Source: Pseudomonadota bacterium (GTDB lineage Bacteria > Pseudomonadota > Gammaproteobacteria > Xanthomonadales > Xanthomonadaceae). From it: a stretch of DNA of 6,115 nt. This document shows positions 1-6,115 of this stretch, piece by piece; within the stretch, counting starts at the first letter, position 1; each line of letters starts with the position of its first letter. The notes under the pieces were generated by a model. It was given only the letters and a program-made list of their open reading frames with translations. It did no database searches and was not told the origin of the DNA. The DNA lies in the NCBI GenBank assembly GCA_023453655.1, contig JAEXTE010000392.1, forward strand, positions 1 through 6,115, written 5' to 3'. Both the position numbers and the translations under genes were made by a program.

Positions 1-2633
<2,633 letters not shown>

Positions 2634-2716
2634 GTCGGGACTCCTGTGGCGGTTGGCTGCGGCGTCTGCCGGCGAGTCTACGCCGCTTGGCGTGGGCGGC
2701 CCGCGAGGGCCGGTGC

Positions 2717-2730
2717 CTGGCCCGGACCAG
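2717..2730. promoter_or_regulatory. Short palindrome in the acnA leader/promoter region
   Basis: CTGGCCCGGACCAG is a 14-bp inverted repeat with one mismatched pair (6 of 7 pairs). It lies 84 bp upstream of the acnA start codon and about 33 bp from the TATAAT box of the opposite transcript. It could be a regulator binding site or a hairpin in the acnA leader. In such GC-rich DNA a chance palindrome of this size is quite possible. No convincing -35/-10 pair for acnA was found. TAGACT and CATACT on the minus strand (2675-2680 and 2731-2736) match the -10 consensus at only 4 of 6 positions and have no good -35 partner. Confidence 0.25.
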
Positions 2731-2742
2731 TATGCGGTCTGG

Positions 2743-2779
2743 GGTATGGGGACGGAAGTATGTATAATTCGTCCATACC
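2743..2779. promoter_or_regulatory. Nested inverted repeats over the vapBC promoter, candidate VapB operator
   Basis: Outer arms GGTATGG (2743-2749) and CCATACC (2773-2779) are perfect inverted repeats whose centres are 30 bp apart, about three helical turns. Between them the 16-bp stretch 2755-2770 is a partial palindrome of pattern GAAnTATnnATAnTTC (6 of 8 pairs), covering the TATAAT box. VapB antitoxins of the AbrB fold usually repress their own operon, alone or with VapC, by binding palindromes over the promoter. The repeats are seen directly; their use as an operator is inferred. The same site could also affect the divergent acnA promoter. Confidence 0.5.
2763..2768 (+). promoter_or_regulatory. 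Consensus -10 box (TATAAT) of the vapBC promoter
   Basis: A perfect TATAAT lies 33 bp upstream of the vapB start in otherwise GC-rich DNA. A TG sits directly beside it (2761-2762), one base too close to be a canonical extended -10. At 16-18 bp spacing the -35 region reads as G-rich sequence with no TTGACA-like hexamer, so the promoter would depend mainly on its -10 box or on an activator. Transcription would start near 2775-2777, giving a leader of about 25 nt. Confidence 0.6.
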
Positions 2780-2801
2780 GTTCCGTGCATGGGAGAGTGC
2801 G

Positions 2802-2999
2802 ATGGAAGCCACCGTGGCCGAACGCGGCCAGATCACCCTGCCCAAGGCCGTGCGCGACGCGCTGGGCCTGACCAAGGGCAGCGTGCTCAAGGTCGAACTC
2901 GACGGCAGCCGCATCATCCTGCGCAAGAGCGTCGACGACGCCATTTCGCGCGTCCGCGGCAAGTTCGCGCTCGATCCGGGCGGCAGGAAGGACGGATGA
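2802..2999 (+). CDS. vapB: AbrB/SpoVT-fold antitoxin (VapB-like)
   Basis: A 65-residue protein with an N-terminal swapped-hairpin AbrB domain (about residues 2-43). The pattern [20 protein letters not shown] followed by [20 protein letters not shown] is classic for this family. It should dimerise to bind DNA. The C-terminal tail (about 44-65, [13 protein letters not shown]...) is the part that in VapB antitoxins wraps the PIN toxin and blocks its active site. I chose ATG 2802 because GGGAG (2791-2795) lies 6 nt upstream and the protein then begins at the AbrB fold. The in-frame ATG at 2760 overlaps the -10 region and would precede the predicted transcription start. The gene overlaps vapC by ATGA, so the two are probably translationally coupled. 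Likely autoregulated through the dyad at 2743-2779. The fold is clear; the VapB role is inferred from the PIN-domain partner. Confidence 0.9.
   Translation: MEATVAERGQITLPKAVRDALGLTKGSVLKVELDGSRIILRKSVDDAISRVRGKFALDPGGRKDG
2985..2992 (+). promoter_or_regulatory. Ribosome binding site of vapC inside the vapB 3' end
   Basis: AGGAAGGA lies within the last codons of vapB. Its AGGA (2985-2988) is 7 nt upstream of the vapC ATG at 2996. This fixes the vapC start at the ATGA overlap and argues against the in-frame ATG at 2789, which would run through vapB in another frame. Confidence 0.7.
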
Positions 3000-3394
3000 T
3001 CGCGGCGGACGCCCCCGTCCTGGTCGAGCTGCTCACCGATGGGCCCCGGGCCGATGCCGTCGAGGCCAGCCTGCGCCAGTGCCTGGCGGCCGGCCGGGTG
3101 GTGGTGTGCGACGCGGCGTTGGCGCAGCTGTGCGCGCGCCTGCGCAACGGCGCCGATGCGCTGGCGGCCCTGGAAGAGATGGGCGTGCACTTCAGCGCGG
3201 TCGAGTCCAAGTCGGCCCTGCGCGCGGGCGAGATGGAGCGGCGCCAGCGCCAGCGTGGCGGCGAGCCGCGGCCGATCGCCGATTTCCTGGTCGGCGCGCA
3301 CGCGCTGCTGCAGTGCGACGGCCTAGTCACCTTCGACACCGCATTCCATCGCGATTATTTCAAGGGCCTGAAGCTCATCGTCCCCAAGGCCTGA
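2996..3394 (+). CDS. vapC: PIN-domain protein, VapC-like toxin with altered active-site motifs
   Basis: A 132-residue single PIN domain, a normal length for VapC endoribonucleases, which cleave tRNA or rRNA using Mg2+ held by acidic residues. The order is family-like: an N-terminal strand with the first Asp (Asp5, [17 protein letters not shown]), the region of the second acid ([12 protein letters not shown], 38-49), then [14 protein letters not shown] with Asp96 and [13 protein letters not shown] with Asp114. The DF-x-x-GAHA and YF-x-x-L-x-LI pattern at the end fits one VapC subgroup. Two departures stand out. DTNV/DSSV is replaced by DAPV (5-8), and the usual Glu of the AEL motif is Gln44 (CAG, one base from GAG). 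Asp5, Asp96 and Asp114 remain. It may be a weak or inactive nuclease kept for regulation, or a diverged toxin. It is coupled to vapB by an ATGA overlap and ends 46 bp before acnB. Confidence 0.88.
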   Translation: MIAADAPVLVELLTDGPRADAVEASLRQCLAAGRVVVCDAALAQLCARLRNGADALAALEEMGVHFSAVESKSALRAGEMERRQRQRGGEPRPIADFLVGAHALLQCDGLVTFDTAFHRDYFKGLKLIVPKA

Positions 3395-3440
3395 TTCCTT
3401 CTTTCCCGTCTTTGCAGACCGTTTTTCCTGGAGAACCCCG
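3395..3440 (+). promoter_or_regulatory. vapC-acnB spacer: acnB ribosome binding site and a weak hairpin plus T-run
   Basis: A 46-bp pyrimidine-rich spacer. GGAGA at 3430-3434 lies 6 nt before the acnB ATG and is a good ribosome binding site. Upstream, GTCT (3408-3411) and AGAC (3416-3419) can pair around TTGC, and a TTTTT run (3422-3426) follows two bases later. The 4-bp stem is too short for an efficient terminator; at most it could act as an attenuator or mRNA end. I found no convincing promoter here. acnB may be transcribed from vapBC or from a promoter inside vapC that I could not place. Confidence 0.4.
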
Positions 3441-6032
3441 ATGTTGGAAGCCTATCGCCACCACGTCGCCGAGCGCGCTGCCCTCGGCATCCCGCCGCTG
3501 CCGCTGAGCGCGCAGCAGACCGCCGACGCGATCGAGCTGGTCAAGAATCCCCCGGCGGGCGAGGAGGCTTTCCTCGTCGACCTGCTGACCAACCGCGTGC
3601 CGGCCGGCGTCGACGACGCGGCCAAGGTCAAGGCCTCCTACCTGGCCGCGGTGGCGTTCGGCACCGAGTCGACGCCGCTGATCAGCCGCGAGCGCGCGAC
3701 CGAGCTGCTCGGCACCATGCTGGGCGGCTACAACGTTGCGCCGCTGATCGAACTGCTGGACGATGCCGCCGTCGGCGCCATCGCCGCCGAGGGCCTGAAG
3801 AAGACCCTGCTGGTGTTCGACGCCTTCCACGACGTGGAGGAGAAGGCCAAGGCCGGTAATGCCAACGCAAAGGCCGTGCTGCAGAGCTGGGCCGACGCCG
3901 AGTGGTTCACCTCGCGGCCGGAAGTGCCGCAGTCGCTCACCATCACCGTGTTCAAGGTGCCGGGCGAGACCAATACCGACGACCTGTCGCCGGCCCCGGA
4001 CGCGACCACGCGCCCGGACATCCCGATGCACGCGCTGGCGATGCTGAAGAACAAGCGCCCCGACGCGCCGTTCGTGCCCGAGGAAGACGGCAAGCGCGGC
4101 CCGATCCAGGAGATCCTCTCGCTCAAGGACAAGGGCCACCTGGTCGCCTACGTCGGTGACGTGGTCGGCACCGGTTCGAGCCGCAAGTCGGCTACGAACT
4201 CGGTGCTGTGGTGGACCGGCGACGACATCCCGTACATCCCGAACAAGCGCGCCGGCGGCGTCTGCCTGGGCGGCAAGATCGCCCCGATCTTCTACAACAC
4301 CATGGAAGACGCCGGTGCCCTGCCGATCGAGCTGGACGTCTCGCAGATGAACCACGGCGACGTGGTCGAACTGCGCCCGTACGAGGGCAAGGCGCTGAAG
4401 GACGGCCAGGTCATCGCCGAGTTCCAGGTCAAGTCCGAGGTGCTGTTCGACGAGGTGCGCGCCGGTGGCCGCATCCCGCTGATCATCGGCCGCGGCCTGA
4501 CCGCCAAGGCCCGCGAGTCGCTGGGCCTGCCGGCCACCGACCTGTTCCGCCTGCCGCAGCAGCCGGCCGACACCGGCAAGGGCTACTCGCTGGCGCAGAA
4601 GATGGTCGGCCGCGCCTGCGGCCTGCCGGAAGGCCAGGGCGTGCGTCCAGGCACCTACTGCGAACCGAAGATGACCTCGGTGGGTTCGCAGGACACCACC
4701 GGGCCGATGACCCGCGACGAGCTCAAGGACCTGGCCTGCCTCGGCTTTTCGGCCGACCTGGTGATGCAGTCGTTCTGCCACACCGCCGCCTACCCCAAGC
4801 CGGTCGACGTCAAGACCCATCACACCCTGCCGGAGTTCATCTCCACCCGCGGCGGCATCTCGCTGCGCCCGGGCGACGGCGTGATCCACAGCTGGCTCAA
4901 CCGCATGCTGCTGCCCGACACCGTCGGCACCGGCGGCGACTCGCACACCCGCTTCCCGGTGGGCATCTCGTTCCCGGCCGGTTCCGGCCTGGTCGCGTTC
5001 GCCGCGGCCACCGGCGTGATGCCGCTGGACATGCCGGAGTCGGTGCTGGTCCGCTTCAAGGGCCAGATGCAGCCGGGCGTGACCCTGCGCGACCTGGTCA
5101 ACGCCATCCCGTACTACGCGATCAAGGCCGGCCTGCTGACCGTCGCCAAGCAGGGCAAGAAGAACATTTTCTCCGGCCGCATCCTCGAGATCGAGGGCCT
5201 GCCGGACCTGAAGGTGGAGCAGGCGTTCGAGCTGTCCGACGCCTCGGCCGAGCGCTCGGCTGCCGGCTGCACGGTGCGGCTCAACAAGGAGCCGATCATC
5301 GAATACCTCACCAGCAACATCACGCTGCTGAAGTGGATGATCGCCGAGGGTTACCAGGACGCGCGTTCGCTGGCCCGCCGGATCGCCAGGATGGAGGAGT
5401 GGCTGGCGAACCCGCAGCTGCTCGAGCCCGATGCCGACGCCGAGTACGCCGCGGTGATCGAGATCGACCTGGCCGAGGTGCACGAGCCGCTGCTGGCGTG
5501 CCCGAACGACCCGGACGACGTGAAGTCACTGTCCGACGTCGCTGGGACGAAGATCGACGAGGTCTTCATCGGTTCGTGCATGACCAACATCGGCCACTTC
5601 CGCGCCGCGGCCAAGCTGCTGGAAGGCAAGCGCGACATCCCGACCCGCCTGTGGGTCGCGCCGCCGACCAAGATGGACGCCTCCGAGCTGACCAAGGAAG
5701 GCGTGTACGGCACCTTCGGCACCGCCGGTGCGCGCATGGAGATGCCGGGCTGCTCCCTGTGCATGGGCAACCAGGCCCAGGTGCGCGAGGGCGCGACGGT
5801 GTTCTCCACCTCCACCCGCAACTTCCCCAACCGCCTGGGCCGCAACTCCAACGTGTTCCTGGGTTCGGCGGAGCTGGCCGCGATCTGCTCGCGCCTGGGC
5901 AAGATCCCGAGCAAGGCCGAGTACATGGCGGACAACGGCGTGATCAACGAGAAGGGCGCCGAGATCTACCGCTACATGAACTTCGACCAGATCGAGGAGT
6001 ACCAGGACGTGGCCAAGACGGTCGCTGCCTGA
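3441..6032 (+). CDS. acnB: Aconitate hydratase B / 2-methylisocitrate dehydratase
   Basis: Complete 863-residue AcnB, close to the 865 of E. coli. It converts citrate to isocitrate in the TCA cycle in the cytosol. AcnB proteins also hydrate 2-methyl-cis-aconitate in the methylcitrate cycle, and the iron-free form can bind mRNA. The AcnB-specific order is visible: an N-terminal HEAT-like helical domain (about 1-160), then the swivel domain with [12 protein letters not shown] (243-254), then the catalytic domains with [22 protein letters not shown] (498-504), SCMTNIGH (cluster Cys713) and [10 protein letters not shown] (Cys771 and Cys774). All three cluster cysteines are present, so it should be active. 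The ATG at 3441 has GGAGA 6 nt upstream, and [12 protein letters not shown] is a typical AcnB start. It lies downstream of vapC on the same strand and is closed by a strong terminator. Confidence 0.98.
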   Translation: MLEAYRHHVAERAALGIPPLPLSAQQTADAIELVKNPPAGEEAFLVDLLTNRVPAGVDDAAKVKASYLAAVAFGTESTPLISRERATELLGTMLGGYNVAPLIELLDDAAVGAIAAEGLKKTLLVFDAFHDVEEKAKAGNANAKAVLQSWADAEWFTSRPEVPQSLTITVFKVPGETNTDDLSPAPDATTRPDIPMHALAMLKNKRPDAPFVPEEDGKRGPIQEILSLKDKGHLVAYVGDVVGTGSSRKSATNSVLWWTGDDIPYIPNKRAGGVCLGGKIAPIFYNTMEDAGALPIELDVSQMNHGDVVELRPYEGKALKDGQVIAEFQVKSEVLFDEVRAGGRIPLIIGRGLTAKARESLGLPATDLFRLPQQPADTGKGYSLAQKMVGRACGLPEGQGVRPGTYCEPKMTSVGSQDTTGPMTRDELKDLACLGFSADLVMQSFCHTAAYPKPVDVKTHHTLPEFISTRGGISLRPGDGVIHSWLNRMLLPDTVGTGGDSHTRFPVGISFPAGSGLVAFAAATGVMPLDMPESVLVRFKGQMQPGVTLRDLVNAIPYYAIKAGLLTVAKQGKKNIFSGRILEIEGLPDLKVEQAFELSDASAERSAAGCTVRLNKEPIIEYLTSNITLLKWMIAEGYQDARSLARRIARMEEWLANPQLLEPDADAEYAAVIEIDLAEVHEPLLACPNDPDDVKSLSDVAGTKIDEVFIGSCMTNIGHFRAAAKLLEGKRDIPTRLWVAPPTKMDASELTKEGVYGTFGTAGARMEMPGCSLCMGNQAQVREGATVFSTSTRNFPNRLGRNSNVFLGSAELAAICSRLGKIPSKAEYMADNGVINEKGAEIYRYMNFDQIEEYQDVAKTVAA

Positions 6033-6042
6033 TGCGGTAACG

Positions 6043-6073
6043 AAAAACCCCCGGCTCGCGCCGGGGGTTTTTT
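6043..6073 (+). terminator. Intrinsic terminator of acnB
   Basis: CCCCCGGC (6048-6055) pairs perfectly with GCCGGGGG (6060-6067) around a TCGC loop and is followed by six T (6068-6073). It begins 10 bp after the acnB stop codon. Five A (6043-6047) precede the stem, so the structure could also stop transcription arriving from the right on the minus strand. Confidence 0.95.
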
Positions 6074-6091
6074 GTGGGACGACGATGCGCG

Positions 6092-6115
6092 GTAGTGCCG
6101 GCCGCTGGCCGGCAG
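6092..6115 (+). repeat. GTAG-headed REP hairpin (SMAG-like), may continue past the window
   Basis: GTAG (6092-6095) is followed by a perfect 8-bp stem, TGCCGGCC (6096-6103) and GGCCGGCA (6107-6114), with a GCT loop. A GTAG head attached to a GC-rich hairpin is the signature of the REP family described in Stenotrophomonas maltophilia and relatives. Such elements are thought to be mobilised by RAYT-type (REP-associated tyrosine) transposases and are usually intergenic. The position, just after a terminator, fits. A second inverted copy may lie beyond the right edge. Only one copy is seen here. Confidence 0.75.

Noticed and set aside
2760..2801. A longer vapB start at ATG 2760
   Set aside because: The codon overlaps the -10 region and would lie upstream of the predicted transcription start. 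The added 14 residues do not belong to the AbrB fold.
2789..2995. An upstream ATG at 2789 extending the vapC frame through vapB
   Set aside because: The extension is Arg/Gln-rich shadow sequence of vapB. The VapC fold begins at 2996, where a good ribosome binding site and the ATGA overlap support the start.
3332..3358. A possible acnB promoter inside vapC (TTCGAC, 15-bp gap, GATTAT)
   Set aside because: Both hexamers are poor and the spacing is short. It lies in conserved coding sequence for the Asp114 motif, which explains the bases better.
3375..5483. A 702-codon minus-strand open frame opposite acnB
   Set aside because: It is codon-aligned antisense to acnB, with the same cause and the same low-complexity composition. 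It has no recognisable domain, and acnB is unmistakable on the other strand.
4208..6040. A 610-codon plus-strand frame overlapping acnB out of phase
   Set aside because: It is an Arg/Gly/Pro/Ala-rich shadow typical of a shifted frame in high-GC genes. It has no ribosome binding site or domain, and it does not reflect a frameshift because acnB is intact throughout.

Overview
The window looks like chromosomal DNA from a high-GC gammaproteobacterium, most likely a member of the Xanthomonadaceae (Stenotrophomonas, Pseudoxanthomonas, Luteimonas, Lysobacter or Xanthomonas). The reasons are strongly G/C-ending codon use, an AcnA and an AcnB aconitase as close neighbours, and a GTAG-headed REP hairpin at the right edge of the type described in Stenotrophomonas. 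The genus is inferred and cannot be fixed from this window alone.

Layout: positions 1-2633 hold the minus-strand gene for aconitase A, complete at its N-terminus and cut at the left edge just before its C-terminus. A 168-bp divergent control region (2634-2801) follows. It carries a consensus TATAAT box inside a set of inverted repeats and a second short palindrome nearer acnA. Reading rightward are an AbrB/VapB-type antitoxin (2802-2999) and a PIN-domain VapC-type toxin (2996-3394), overlapping by ATGA. After a 46-bp gap comes a complete aconitase B gene (3441-6032), then a strong intrinsic terminator (6043-6073) and the REP hairpin (6092-6115).

How the genes work together: both aconitases are [4Fe-4S] enzymes that interconvert citrate and isocitrate in the TCA cycle. 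They belong to architecturally distinct families, with the swivel domain at the C-terminus in AcnA and near the N-terminus in AcnB. In other bacteria the apo-forms also bind mRNA. The small toxin-antitoxin pair sits between them on the acnB strand. No convincing terminator separates vapC from acnB, so cotranscription is possible. The VapC-like protein departs from the family consensus at two active-site motifs (DAPV instead of DTNV/DSSV, and Gln44 where Glu is usual), so it may be a weakened or inactive toxin.

I see no CRISPR array, transposase, tRNA or rRNA, and no strong case for an undescribed system. The most unusual points are the altered toxin, its location between the two aconitase genes, and the dyad symmetry over its promoter.
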